A stretch of 64,000 nt of DNA. Source: Berberis thunbergii. Its lineage: Eukaryota; Streptophyta; Magnoliopsida; Ranunculales; Berberidaceae. Location: contig QNQO01002077.1 of the NCBI GenBank assembly GCA_003290165.1, forward strand, positions 62,001-126,000. The letters are read 5' to 3'. Below are positions 30,201-40,722 of the stretch, one piece after another. Under the pieces are notes generated by a model that was not told where the DNA came from, did no database searches, and was given only the letters and a program-made list of their open reading frames with translations. A program made the position numbers and the translations under genes. Positions within the stretch are counted from its first letter, which is position 1. Each line of letters starts with the position of its first letter.

Positions 30201-32389
30201 CGCGAGCCATACCACAGCCCACTGCCAAGCCGTTGCAGCCCGTGCTCCTTACACCGCAGCCACAGGTGTTGCCTACGCCTTCTCATACGGATGATTCAGG
30301 GGGGGGGGGCAGTGTCGGGAGATGCTCCGCCAAGTGAGCATTTAGGTCGTGGCTTTCGGGAAAAATATTCTTCGGTTAAGCTACGTGACTTTGTTACACA
30401 CACTACGGTGAAGAAAAATAGTCCATCCTCCGCTTCACCTGCTTCTACATCTTCACCTCCCTCAGGTACACCTTATCCTATAGCACATTATGTTAGTTGT
30501 GACAGTTTTTCTGTGAAACACCGAAATTTTATTGCAGCTATTACAGCTGGAAGAGAGCCACAATCTTTTAAGGAGGCTGTAAAAGATGCAGGGTGGCGCA
30601 CCGCTATGCAAGCGGAGATGCGGGCCTTGGAAGACAATGGGACGTGGACTATGGAAAAGTTGCCTTCAGGGAAGAAGGCTCTTGGTAGTCAATGGTTGTA
30701 TAAGATAAAGTACAAATCTGATGCTAGTATTGAGAGATTGAAGGCTCGTTTGGTTGTTTTCGGTAATCATCAGACCAAAGGGATAGATTATGACGAGACA
30801 TTCGCTCCAGTGGCAAAAATGACGACTGTTCGCGCATTCCTTGCAATTGCGGCTTCTAAAAATTGGGAGTTGCATCAGATGGATGTACACAATGCTTTCC
30901 TACACGGGGATCTAGATGAGGAGGTCTATATGAAACTCCCTCCTGGCTTTACCTCTGATGAATCTGGTTTGGTGTGTCGGTTGCGTAAATCTCTATATGG
31001 ATTGAAACAGGCTCCTAGATGTTGGTTTGCTAAGCTCGTGTCAGCTTTAAAAGGGTATGGTTTTTTACAGTCCTATTCTGATTATTCCCTTTTTACTTAT
31101 AAGAAGGGGTCGGTTCAAATTAATGTGCTCGTGTATGTTGATGATTTAGTACTCTTTGGGAATGATTCTGCTGCTTTGGCTCTGTTTAAAAGCTACCTTG
31201 GCTCATGTTTTCATATGAAGGACCTCGGGGTCCTTAAATACTTCCTTGGTATTGAGGTTGCCCGCAGCTCTGCATGGTTGTTTCTTTGTCAACGTAAATA
31301 TGCACTTGATACTATTTCGGAGGTGGGTCTCTTGGGTTCGAAGCCTGCTATGTCTCCGATAGAACAAAACCATCAACTGGCGCGTGCCACGGGTTCTCTT
31401 CTCTCGGATCCTGAGTCTTATAGGCGTCTGGTGGGGCGTTTGGTCTATTTGGCGGTCACACGTCCTGATTTGACGTACTCGGTTCATGTGCTATCTCAGT
31501 TTATGCAGCAACCGCGACAGGAGCATTGGGATGCTGCATTGCGCGTTGTCCGCTATTTGAAAGGTACTCCGGGTTACGGTATTCTCCTGCGCTCGGATAG
31601 TGACTTGACTTTGCAAGGTTGGTGTGATTCGGATTGGGCCGCTTGCCCTATTACTCGGAGGTCCCTGACGGGGTGGTTGGTGTTTTTGGGTCATTCTCCG
31701 ATTGCTTGGAAAACTAAGAAGCAACATACGGTTTCTCGTTCTTCGGCCGAGGCGGAATATCGCTCTATGGCCGCCATAACGTGTGAGTTGAAATGGTTGA
31801 AAGGTTTATTATTGAGTTTAGGGGTACTTCATCCCAAGGCCGTTCCCCTCTTTTGTGATAGTCAGTCTGCCATATACATTGCACAAAACCCCGTCTTCCA
31901 TGAACGTACGAAGCATATTGAAGTTGATTGTCACTTCGTTAGTGATGCCATTCAGGATGGTCTTGTTGCTCCTTCTTATGTGCCAACGACTGATCAGTTG
32001 GCAGACATTTTGACAAAGGCTTTGGGCAAATCGCAGTTCGATTATCTCTTTGGCAAGTTGGGCATTCTTAACCCTCATGCTCCAACTTGAGGGGGTATTA
32101 GGAAATACATCCTATTGTTAGGAAAATATATTCCAGTTTTTGGATGTATTTCCTATTGTTAGGAAAATATCTTCCAGTATTAGGAAATACATTCTATTGT
32201 TAGGAAAATATATTTTAGCATATTGTGTTGCAAGTTTTATGGGGTTAGGAAACTTTCCGATGGCTAGTGATTTGTTTCCTTGATTTGGGAGGTTTCCTAA
32301 TGTATGGTGATTTTCTATTGTATTTAAACTACAATATTTATATTGCTGATGAATGAAAGAAAGAAGACAATTTGGCCTTAAACTTATCA
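27292..32389 (+). mobile_element. Copia LTR retrotransposon 2, near full length
   Basis: 5' LTR 27292-27585 and 3' LTR 32097-32389 (~293 bp each, about eight differences by eye, ~97% identical). The primer-binding site TGGTATCAGAGCC is at 27586-27598, and the polypurine tract ending GAGGGGG is at ~32090-32096. LTRs start TATTAGG, not TG, and end CA. It is inserted into NLR-psiA LRR sequence with an imperfect 5-bp duplication (ATTTT at 27287-27291, ATTTC at 32390-32394). Same family as Copia 1, in opposite orientation and with gag retained. Confidence 0.95.
27633..32090 (+). pseudogene. Copia 2 gag-pol polyprotein with four breaks
   Basis: The gag ATG at 27633 meets TAG at codon 10 (27660-27662). 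The frame then runs open through UBN2-type gag, a CCHC knuckle (CSHCHKTGHNDTTC), protease (WIIDTGCSNHVMG) and the start of integrase, to TAG at 29382-29384 (normally a Trp in DDFSRAVWIYLL). Integrase continues (RSDNGTEFNCL) to a shifted nine-T run at ~29925. A proline/glutamine-rich linker follows in another frame until a ten-G run at ~30300-30309 returns the frame. Reverse transcriptase (NVLVYVDDLVLFGND) and RNase H (WCDSDWAACPITRRS, ADILTKALGK) are open to the stop at 32088-32090. The lesions are few and simple, so it looks a relatively young but dead copy. Confidence 0.93.
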
Positions 32390-32544
32390 ATTTCCTTACG
32401 AGGTCACAAAGCTACTGCAATTGAGGTATTTGGATATTGGTGATACACTTATCAAATCACTACCAGATAGTATTGCAAAACTGCGGAATCTTGAAACTCT
32501 GTATCTGGAAGCTACTGATGTGAATCTCTTGCCACTTGCCATTC

Positions 32545-32859
32545 TTGAAACTTTAAAGGAATCTGCATTAGAAGCTTTTGTCTGATCTGATTTTTATTTT
32601 TTTATTTTTTATAATAGCAATATTTGATTGATTAGGTGAAGCTGCCGATTTAATCTTATATTATGGATGAAGAATTGACTTTCCCAAATAAATTATATTC
32701 CAATGAGAATCATAGACGACAAGAGATGCATTCATATTAGAAAAACACAATCTTGATTCATTAAAAAGACTTCAAAAATTGAGACAGTCTTGTTTATTCG
32801 TTAAACTTAATAGTTGATTATTAGTGATTCAATTTCGGTTCCTTTGTATTTACTGAGCT
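32545..32859. other. Spacer after NLR-psiA
   Basis: AT-rich sequence unrelated to the NLR coding region. The last part (from about 32800) resembles an NLR upstream region. No gene is seen. Confidence 0.4.
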
Positions 32860-32906
32860 TGATCTGAAGAGAAGGAAAAAAAAAAAAAACTAGCTGAGAA
32901 AATGGA
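32840..32906 (+). pseudogene. Orphan NLR leader and start codon
   Basis: The NLR leader is present (TTCCTTTGTATTTACTGAGC, then GATCTGAAGAGAAGG, an A-run, and GCTGAGAAAATGG). Immediately after the ATGG it continues into AGTTTTTTTAACATTTTCTCC, which belongs to the EBS 3' flank duplication, not to coiled-coil coding sequence. This is a relic of one more NLR 5' end. Confidence 0.6.
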
Positions 32907-33556
32907 GTTTTTTTAACATTTTCTCCTTAATGTTCTTATGCATACACCTGCTCATGAAACTACCCTGCTGTATTGAGTGGTGATGGATGCTGAGTTATTC
33001 TAAACTGTATCTCATTTATCTTGTAGATGGCTTGTCAACCCTGTTTGGTTTTCTAGCAAAAACTGCAGACCAGCCAATTGGGGCACTAGTCAAGATGTTC
33101 GACAAAAACTTAACCAAGGCAAAATTTTGGAAATTTTTTTTACATTTTCTCATTAATGTTCTTATGCATACACCTGCTCATCAAACTACCCTGCTGTATT
33201 GAGTGTATAAAATTATAAAGTTAATTATTTATTTATTATGGAGAATCTCTTTGGTACTGTCATCTTTTTCAAGGTCTCTTTGTTTGAAGTTTCATTTTAA
33301 AATAACTTCAATTGAACTTCATTCTATACAACACGAGATAGAACTTAAATTCCAAGAGATAAGTTTATCTCAATGGGTGGTTCGCGTGAAATTTGTTTTA
33401 TACAAGATATGGATGTTGGGCCTAGCTCTCTAGAAAAATTGTTGCTTTACAGTAAGGAATCGCTTTGTAGATTGGAAAAGGAATCGTATGCTGTTTCTCA
33501 TTGAAAGAGGCCCCATCAAAGACATAACTTTATTCCTTCAACTTAATAATTGAGGC
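32907..33556 (+). repeat. Copy of EBS 3' flank (14470-15919), internally deleted
   Basis: It contains the exon-like block DGLSTLFGFLAKTADQPIG (32987-33200), followed by pieces matching 14820-15000 and 15785-15919 (CTAGCTCTCTAGAAAA, then CTCATTGAAAGAGGCCC and CTTAATAATTGAG). The copy leads directly into the NLR2 promoter, just as the source leads into NLR1. Confidence 0.8.
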
Positions 33557-33636
33557 AATCTAATTTTTTTCATTCATCTGTTCCTTTGTATTGACTGAAC
33601 TTGATCCGAAGAGAAGGAAAAAAAAAAGCTGAGAAA
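33557..33636 (+). promoter_or_regulatory. NLR2 proximal promoter and leader
   Basis: About 45 bp (CAATCTAATTTTTTTCATTC and on to TTGTATTGACTGAAC) is present here but missing from NLR1, where pararetroviral sequence replaces it. The leader GATCCGAAGAGAAGG and an A-run precede the ATG at 33637. Confidence 0.45.
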
Positions 33637-36384
33637 ATGGCTGAAGCTGCAGTGAGTCTAGCTGTTGAGCATTTGATACCCTTTTTGATCGAAGAAGCAA
33701 AACTGTTGAAAGGAATGCGAGGCGAAGTGGAGTTCATCAAAGATGAAATGGATTCCATTCGTGTCGTGCTAAAGGATGCTGATGCAAGGGCGGAGATTGA
33801 AGAAGATGTCAAGGTCTGGGTTAAAAGATTGCGACAAGTTGCCTTCAGAATGGAAGACGTTATGGATGAGTTTTGCCTCCGTGTTGCACAACAAGAGCCA
33901 CGACGCAGTGGAGGGGTCCTTAGTTGGGTTCGCCAGACTTTCGGATGCGTCAAGCGCTTGAAGCCTCGCCATGTTGTTGCCACTGAGATTCAAGATATAA
34001 AAGGAAAACTGATTCAGATTAGTGAACGAAAAGACAGATATAAATTCAATCAGTTTATTCAAGAGTCGGAGAAGGCGGGGTCTAGCAGCTCCAAGAGTAA
34101 TGATGCATGGAAGTTTCATCAGGATGATGCTCTTTATGTTGAAGATTCAGAACTTGTCGGGATCAAGGAGCAAAAAGACCAACTTATAAGTTGGTTGGTA
34201 GAAGGCGAGGAAAGGCGATCGGTGTTTGCAGTAGTAGGAACTGGTGGAGTAGGCAAAAGCACCCTTGTCAGGAAAGCCTACGAAAGTGATCAAGTGAAAA
34301 GCAAATTTTATTGCTATGCATGGATCACGGTTTCACAATCTTTCAAAATTGAAGAGCTTCTGCGGAAATTGATCATGCAATTCCAAGAATCGATGAAGGA
34401 TTCAATTTCTCCACTGGTGGACGAGAAACTTGAGAGGATTCAGCTGACTGATAAACTTAGGAGCTATCTTCAAGGAAAGAGGTATGTGGCTATTCTTGAT
34501 GACGTTTGGAGTGTCGAACTATGGACTTCCTTGAAAAATGCATTGCTCGATAATCATTGCCATAGTAGAATCATTGTCACCACGCGTGAGAATGGTGTTG
34601 CTTATTCATTTGTTGATTCTCCTTCACATGTTTGCAATCTCTCTCCCTTGCCTCTGGAAGATGGCTTGAATCTTTTCTATAAAAAGGCGTTTGGATCGGA
34701 TTTCAAGGGACAATGCCCACCGGACTTGGAGGATTTGTCTAAGAAAATCGTAATGAGAAGTGGAGGTCTTCCCCTGGGAATTGTGGTAATGGGTGGTCTT
34801 CTTTTGACAAAAGAAAAGACCTTCTTGGAATGGAAGAAAATTCATGACAGCCTTTCTTCTAACTTAAAAGAGGATCCCAATCAAAGGAGTATAATGAAAA
34901 TCATCTCACTCAGTTACCAAGACCTGCCTTATTACCTTAAATCGTGTGTTCTTTACTTTGGTCTTTTTCCGGAGGATTATGAGTTATTGTCTGATAAGTT
35001 AACTAATTTGTGGATAGCCGAAGGATTTGTCAAAGAAAAAATGGGGAAAACCCTAGAAGAGGTTGCAGAAGATTATCTCGACCAACTTGCCAGGAGGAAT
35101 TTGGTGCAAGCATATCAATCGACTATCTATTTTGATTGTAAATCCTACAGAGTTCATGATCTGATGCACGAGTTTATTCTCTCGAGATCTCTGGAGGAAG
35201 ATTTTTGTGAAGTTCTTGGTGGAAAGGCCAGTGCCAGTTCAATTGTGAACAATCGACGACTTTCTATTCAAAGCATCCCCAGTAGAGATGATATCCTGAA
35301 AAACACAAGTACGCCATGTGTTACTCGTTCACTTTTAGTGTTTCAATTGGATGAGTTGCCCAACTCTATGATGCACACATTTCTTTCTAGTTTTTTGCTA
35401 CTAAAGGTACTTAGCCTCAGAGATGCACCTTTGGAGGATTTTCCTTACGAGGTCACAAAGCTACTGCAATTGAGGTATTTGGATATTGGTGGTACATTCA
35501 TCAAAGCACTACCAGATAGTATTGCAAAACTGCAGAATCTTGAAACTCTGTATCTGGAAGCTACTGATGTGAATCTCTTGCCACTTGCCATTCTGAAGCT
35601 TCGAAAATTGAGGCATCTTGAAGCAGAACTGATAGTAATACCAGAGAGAATCGGGCTTTTGACAAACTTGCAAAGTTTAAGAATTGTTGATGTGAGTCAA
35701 GGAACTAAATTAATCTTAGAGTTGGGGAAGCTAACTCAGTTGAGATTACTATACATTGCAAATTTGAGAAGAGAAAATGGGATGAATTTGTGTGGCTCTA
35801 TAGACAAGATGCATCACCTTCAAAAGTTAACCATCCAGGCATTAGAAAAAGACGAATTTCTTCAATTGCAGTTTGTATCATCTCCTCCCTCACTTCTTCA
35901 GAATTTGCATCTGAATGGGCGTCTAGAAAAGTTACCTGCCTGGGTACTCTCCCTTAAAAACCTTAATGAAATTATGTTAAGCTTCTCAAGATTAAGTGAA
36001 GATCCATTGAAAGCATTCCAAACTTTACCTAATCTAGAACAGATCATGCTTTCTGACAATGCATATGTTGGAGAGGAGTTGCATTTTCAGGCTGGCAGTT
36101 TTCAGAAACTCGAGAAGTTAACCCTTTATGGATTAGAAATGTTGCATTCATTGGTGATACAGAAAGGTGCACTACCCAACCTTCAAGATATGAGTATTGA
36201 AAATTGTCAGCATTTAAGGGAGATGCCCACAGGCATAGCAGATCTCAAGAAGCTCAAAACTCTGTCCTTTTATCAAATGCCGAATGGTTTCACGAGGAAG
36301 CTTGCACAAGATGGTGGCGAAGATTACTGGAAAGTGAAGCATGTACCACGAGTTCAATTTGTTGATCCGGTTGAAGAAGACTGA
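33637..36384 (+). CDS. NLR2: intact RPM1-like CC-NB-LRR immune receptor
   Basis: A single-exon frame of 915 aa. The start is the ATG at 33637 (MAEAAVSLAVEHLIPFL), shared by the paralogs. Rx-type coiled coil ~1-165 with the EDVID-like EDVMDEF. NB-ARC ~180-520: P-loop GTGGVGKST (201-209), kinase 2 AILDDVW with the Asp pair at 288-289, RNBS-B RIIVTTR, GLPL (377-380), RNBS-D-like CVLYFGLFPEDYE, and VHD (506-508) where many NLRs have MHD. LRRs ~545-900, ending DYWKVKHVPRVQFVDPVEED. No signal peptide or membrane segment, so a cytosolic or peripherally membrane-associated receptor is expected. Family role: recognition of pathogen effectors, directly or through guarded host proteins, leading to hypersensitive defence. 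It is the only member in the window without a break, and length and motifs match functional RPM1-clade proteins. The specific ligand is unknown. Confidence 0.95.
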   Translation: MAEAAVSLAVEHLIPFLIEEAKLLKGMRGEVEFIKDEMDSIRVVLKDADARAEIEEDVKVWVKRLRQVAFRMEDVMDEFCLRVAQQEPRRSGGVLSWVRQTFGCVKRLKPRHVVATEIQDIKGKLIQISERKDRYKFNQFIQESEKAGSSSSKSNDAWKFHQDDALYVEDSELVGIKEQKDQLISWLVEGEERRSVFAVVGTGGVGKSTLVRKAYESDQVKSKFYCYAWITVSQSFKIEELLRKLIMQFQESMKDSISPLVDEKLERIQLTDKLRSYLQGKRYVAILDDVWSVELWTSLKNALLDNHCHSRIIVTTRENGVAYSFVDSPSHVCNLSPLPLEDGLNLFYKKAFGSDFKGQCPPDLEDLSKKIVMRSGGLPLGIVVMGGLLLTKEKTFLEWKKIHDSLSSNLKEDPNQRSIMKIISLSYQDLPYYLKSCVLYFGLFPEDYELLSDKLTNLWIAEGFVKEKMGKTLEEVAEDYLDQLARRNLVQAYQSTIYFDCKSYRVHDLMHEFILSRSLEEDFCEVLGGKASASSIVNNRRLSIQSIPSRDDILKNTSTPCVTRSLLVFQLDELPNSMMHTFLSSFLLLKVLSLRDAPLEDFPYEVTKLLQLRYLDIGGTFIKALPDSIAKLQNLETLYLEATDVNLLPLAILKLRKLRHLEAELIVIPERIGLLTNLQSLRIVDVSQGTKLILELGKLTQLRLLYIANLRRENGMNLCGSIDKMHHLQKLTIQALEKDEFLQLQFVSSPPSLLQNLHLNGRLEKLPAWVLSLKNLNEIMLSFSRLSEDPLKAFQTLPNLEQIMLSDNAYVGEELHFQAGSFQKLEKLTLYGLEMLHSLVIQKGALPNLQDMSIENCQHLREMPTGIADLKKLKTLSFYQMPNGFTRKLAQDGGEDYWKVKHVPRVQFVDPVEED

Positions 36385-37200
36385 GTCGGTATAAACTGAT
36401 CTGGTGTGTATCTCAAACTCTCTACATCCTTTTAACTTCCTCAGTACCATTGCTATATTAGATTTTTATTTGAATTGTTACTTTCTTGTTTTGTACTGGT
36501 TTGACTCGAGAAAGCTACATACAAGTTATCAATCCCAGCTCTTTCTTTACAAACAATTTATTTCAATGATTTTTGAATTTATCAAATAAATGAAGTGAGG
36601 ATTTGTTTAGTAAAGCTGTCAGGCATGTTGTTACAAGTTCAATTTAAGAAAGGACTAAGTCATGTTAGTAGTTAAGTTAAAATTGCTTGTATTATTGATT
36701 AATCTGCCTCTTATCTATTTTTGACGATATGATGCACTCACATCACACCATGTGGTTGGATTTGTAATAGGTGGGGTGAGAACATCGGAAGTGAGGATCC
36801 AATAATGCAGAGGAGGCCATGGTGGCTGGCAAGAAAATTCTGTGCAGTAACTTTTCATTCACAAAGTGGGCGTTTTTCCCTGTTTAAGTGTGTAATAAGT
36901 TGATATATTGTGTGTGCATGTGGTGATTGAAATGTAAAAGCTGACTTTGTTATGTTTGTATTAGTATTGTATTGTTGTGTGTTATTTATTAGTACAATTT
37001 GATGTTGATTATTTATTGTATTATTATTGTGTCAAGAGTTTAAGCATTGGGTTATCATTCATGGTGGTGCACTCTGCAACCTTCAACATGTGTTTATTTT
37101 GAGATGTGAGAAATTAAAGGAGGTGCCCACGGGTATAGCAGACCCCGCCAAGCTCAAATCGCTGCCTTTTTCAAATACGCCAACGATTTCATGAGTTATC
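36385..37200 (+). other. NLR2 3' UTR and flank with conserved block
   Basis: It parallels the NLR1 and NLR3 flanks, including the block GGTGGGGTGAGAACATCGGA at 36770-36850. At 37115-37200, GAGGTGCCCACGGGTATAGCAGA with AAGCTCAAATCGCTGCC is a short out-of-place repeat of the LRR C-terminal coding sequence (compare 36222-36270), a further trace of duplication. Confidence 0.55.
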
Positions 37201-38343
37201 ATTGACTGTCTTTTTTTTTTCAATTAATCCTACTGCAATGAACTTGATTTTGAATTTTAATGCAATTGATGCTTAATGTCGCTAACGATATTGAACATGA
37301 GATAATTGGATGAAAACTTGTCTCTGAAAATAAAAGATGGGAATTACATCTTCAACTTAAAGAAATTATAAACTAGGTTGAGAAAAGCATGAAGTGAAAG
37401 AGTAGCATAAAAAGATCAGTTTGGCAATGAAGGCACAATGAGCTACTTCACATAGTGGAAGCTCATAGGTGCAAAAGTCGACCCCTTATCTAATTTTGGG
37501 CATAATTTCTGCTGGTTGAAACTATCAGTGTTCTCCTATGCGAGCTACCAAGACGTCCATGAACTGTGTAACTATTTTTCACTATTTTTGTGTTAGTAGG
37601 TGGCTTCAGTATCCTCTCGTGTTGCATGCAGTGTGTTGTGTCATGAGTTAAAATCTGAGAGAAAATGATAAAAACATTTGCAACAAGAAATGTGCTGTCA
37701 TAATCATTCAAGGTTTCAGATAATTCGGTTATTTTGTTTCTCTGCCATCTACTAGTTGGGTTTCCTTTCTTTGCCTCAGTTCTGTGCTCTAGGCCCGATA
37801 AAGTTGATTGTTTCAGTCCTGAATACCACTCTTCCTTTGAGGTTGGTCTGCAGGACACTTCCTTTATGAGGTAGGAAGTGAGGAAGAGTGCTTTGAAACA
37901 AGTAGAAAACAAAGAAGAGAGTGCAATATAAGAACATATGAATAATGAAGGCTCTCAACATACTTGTTAAAGAGTCTGATAGATTAACTTCCACCTCAAC
38001 AGCAAAGATTATATGAAGTAGAAGATGTGCAATAACATGTCAAGGATTACCGGAATGAAGAAATAAAAGCTGCATTTACGAGAGTGATTGATGGTGATGG
38101 TAAAGTTTGCCATGGAGCAAGTGAACAATAAAAAAATTGAAGAAGTGGATGAGGTAAATGTATTGGAGATGAAAAAAAGATGACAAAGTGACTTATCCCC
38201 CGACTGAAGGAGGATGATAAAATGTCTCAAATCCAACCATTCATGAAATAAAAATCAATTTGAAGAATAAAAAGACATCCAAGCTGAATGCTATAAATGG
38301 GTCCTCAAGTTCAAGTGGGGTATAGGAATGTAGATTTATCAGA
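37201..38343. other. Spacer; possible diverged copy of EBS 3' flank
   Basis: No gene is recognised. Around 37580-37720, phrases such as GTTAGTAGGTGGCTTCAGTA, CATGAGTTAAAATC and GAAATGTGCTGTCATAAT loosely parallel the EBS 3' flank at 13920-14110. It could be an older duplicate. The minus-strand frames here have no recognisable domain. Confidence 0.3.
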
Positions 38344-39715
38344 AAAATTGGAGTTTTAAGGCCCCTGCTAGTGCAACACTCTTCCTTTGGAAAGTCAGTC
38401 ACGACCCGCTCTCTATATTGTCTAACTTAGTTCGGGTTCATGTCTATATTATTGACAATCATTATGTGTTTTGTAACAACCACACAAAAGATGTTGTACA
38501 TCTATTCATTCTCTGCCCGGTAACTAGTTGGCTCTGGATGTTGTCCTTTCTTCCTATCAACTGGCACAATCCATTACTTCTCCCACTTTTTATTAAATGT
38601 TTTTTCCAATATCTTTAGAAGACGGCTAACAAGCAACTTGACTCTGGAGAAATTTTCTCTCAGTTTATGATGACAATCCTTTTATCTATTTGGCGCCTCT
38701 GTTACAACATAGTGTTCAACAATGCCAAATTTCACACCAACGCTTTCTCAACTATCCTTCACAGCGTTCGCTCTCACTGGTCCTCTCTTCGGCTTAGTCC
38801 TGATTCGTATGGTACCAAGCTTACTCTTCGCTCGACACCTCTCATCTTCAGTACAGCCAATGGGGCTTCCCGCCACAATCATCTCCCCATCCCCCCTCGG
38901 CCCTTCGGGGCCCACCGCTGCACTTGTAGCAAGTAGCCTCGAGCTCATCCAAGCTCAAATTGAGTTCGCAACACACGTTCCCTTAACCTACGCCTCTCAT
39001 CCTCTCCTGAGCCGTCCATTCTTATTGATCCTAATTCAATTATTGTTAACTTTGATGCTTGTTTTTTTTATCATACAAAACAGGGGGCTGTGGGCGTCAT
39101 AGCGATGGATCTTGGCCACTGTTTATAGTATGATTCCTGATAAGATCTTGGACAACACTATGACTAAGCTCTATGCAGGCGAGACAACCTTTTGTTGATT
39201 CAAGCCCAATGTTGGCGGACAAGTTTCATCTTTTTTGACTCTAATAATTTGCTGGAGGCACTTTCTTCAGAAAACACCAACTCAACTTTTGCTTTGGATT
39301 GGGTTTTGCGTCCATTTTTTTAGAATATTAAGCGTCTTTTCCTTTTGCTTTCTAATTGGCATTGTAAATATATCAGTAGAAACCTCAATATGGAGGCTCA
39401 CCAATTGGCAGCTCGAGCTGGCCAAGGATTGTATGACTTTGCTTAATATATATATGCATAACGCTTTAACAAAAAGACAATAGGGATTTTGAAGAAGACC
39501 GGTCTAAATATGAATTCAACGATACTATTCAGCTCCAAATGTCAGATCAACGAAGAGCAATAGGAAGAAGTTTAATCAACATCTCCATAAAGATTTTGTG
39601 TTCTATTAACTTCGTTGAGGATCCACGTTCCTCCAATTTATGTATTTATTTAGTTTTCAATAAAATATCTCCTTCGGATTTATTTAAACAAAAAAATAAA
39701 AATAAAAAAATACCT
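38344..39715 (+). pseudogene. LINE ORF2 3' remnant: zf-RVT and RNase H
   Basis: A frame from 38344 encodes the zinc-binding region that follows LINE reverse transcriptase (NWSFKAPASATLFLWK, VFCNNHTKDVVHLFILCPV, SWLWML), with a stop near 38617. A second stretch (39007-39480) gives an RNase H-like sequence (PNSIIVNFDACF, DSNNLLEAL, SRNLNMEAHQLAARAGQGLY), with frameshifts and stops. It ends in an A-rich AAAAAATAAAAATAAAAAAA tail near 39690-39712, as expected for an L1-type 3' end. Reverse transcriptase itself is missing. Non-functional. Confidence 0.7.
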
Positions 39716-40722
39716 CTTGTTGTTCAAGTTCAACTATGTAATTATGAAACATTTTGAAATTATAACCATTTTGTTTTAGCCCTAGTATTCGAAGCCAAAG
39801 GGAACAAATTACATGGAGAAAACATCATTCATTATGTATACAAATAAATGAATGTCACTTTCTCCATCTGCATGGTATGTTCCAAGCCATTGCTCTTGAG
39901 GGTCCCAAGATGTTTGTTTCTCACTGACATTCACATGGAGTACTCCTGTACTAAGGATAAGTAATCAAAGCAACTCGTGAACTAAGCCGCCGCCTAAAGC
40001 TCTCGACTGCTAGGGTCGACTGGCCCCCGCTCTCTCTAGTCTTCGTCTCTCGTCCTGGCCACCGCTCTCTCTAGCATGTCTCTCGTCCTGGGCATTGACG
40101 GAATACTGTCCAGCCTTCAAAAATCTCTTTTTTGGCCGTTTCTAGGTCTGGCTCGGTCAGGGAGCATCTTGCTATGACGGCTCCTATAGCTGTCATTACT
40201 TCTTCTCCCCCAATGGGAAGTAGGAAACCTGTGGAAGAGGCTTCTTTCGCTTAAATACTTGGAAAAATACTGGTTGATGAGGTTACGGAAACACATGTAG
40301 AGGGAACTAGATTTCGGAAAGATGGAGAGCCGGCCATTGGGCTCACGACATCTGATGAAACTCGTGGGGAAGATTTTTTGGAAAAGCATGTGATTGTTTT
40401 AAAGTTCTCTAGCTACAGACCTACTTTAGAAGATATTCCAGATTCGATTATTCGAACCTGGGGGATTCTAGGTGATTTCTCGTTACGTTTGCTAGATCAT
40501 TGTCACGTTCTTGTCCGGCTCCAATCAGAAGCGGAAGCAAAAAAAGTCTTGTCGAGAGACTCTTTCTTGATTTGAGGAGTTCGATTTAAAGCTTTCCGCT
40601 GGCATGATGGTTTCAGTTTGAAAGCAGATCCGAAATCGGTTCCATTATGGGTAGAATTGCATAACTTGCCTTTGCATTTATTTCACCCCCCTCTTTTGAA
40701 AGCAATTGTGAATTCTTTCTTG
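38918..40722 (+). repeat. 1.8-kb direct duplication, copy 1
   Basis: From CCGCTGCACTTGTAGCAAGTA to the GAAAGCAATTGTGAATTC block the sequence is repeated at 44212-46014 with few differences. It includes shared stops, such as the TGA in the LINE ORF1 piece (SFLI-stop-GVRFK). The unit joins LINE RNase H remnant, an NLR-promoter-like stretch (ATTATAACCATTTTGTTTT, compare 49377), and a LINE ORF1 5' piece. Confidence 0.85.
40174..40722 (+). pseudogene. LINE ORF1 5' fragment (DUF4283-like), fused to NLR-psiB
   Basis: From the ATG at 40174 it parallels residues ~1-200 of the intact ORF1 at 53071 (GKILVDEVTETHVEGTRFRK, HVIVLKFSSYRPTLED, SVPLWVELHNLPLHLFHPP). It has stops, including TAA in the ASFA-stop-ILGK position (~40252) and TGA at ~40573. 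At ~40722 it changes within one codon into NB-ARC sequence. Confidence 0.8.

Larger units (their letters stand above)
22018..32544 (+). pseudogene. NLR-psiA: NLR fragment split by two Copia retrotransposons
   Basis: Three NLR pieces remain: 22018-22282 (start of NB-ARC), 26315-27291 (kinase 2 VILDDVW, GLPLGIV, VHDLMHEF, start of LRR) and 32390-32544 (two LRRs). Lesions: the coiled coil is absent, and the first piece starts abruptly after a minisatellite. The P-loop lysine codon is TAA (22070-22072, GVG-stop-TT). A TAG lies at 26554-26556. Two retrotransposon insertions (22283-26314 and 27292-32389) interrupt it, and it is truncated mid-LRR at 32544. The pieces are otherwise very close to NLR3 (for example VQLWTSLKNALL and RNLVQAYPSTIYYN). 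It is certainly non-functional. Confidence 0.93.

Noticed and set aside
33601..33636. Upstream extension of the NLR2 frame starting at TTG
   Set aside because: The paralogs share the ATG at the 33637 equivalent, and the extension is leader sequence with an A-run.
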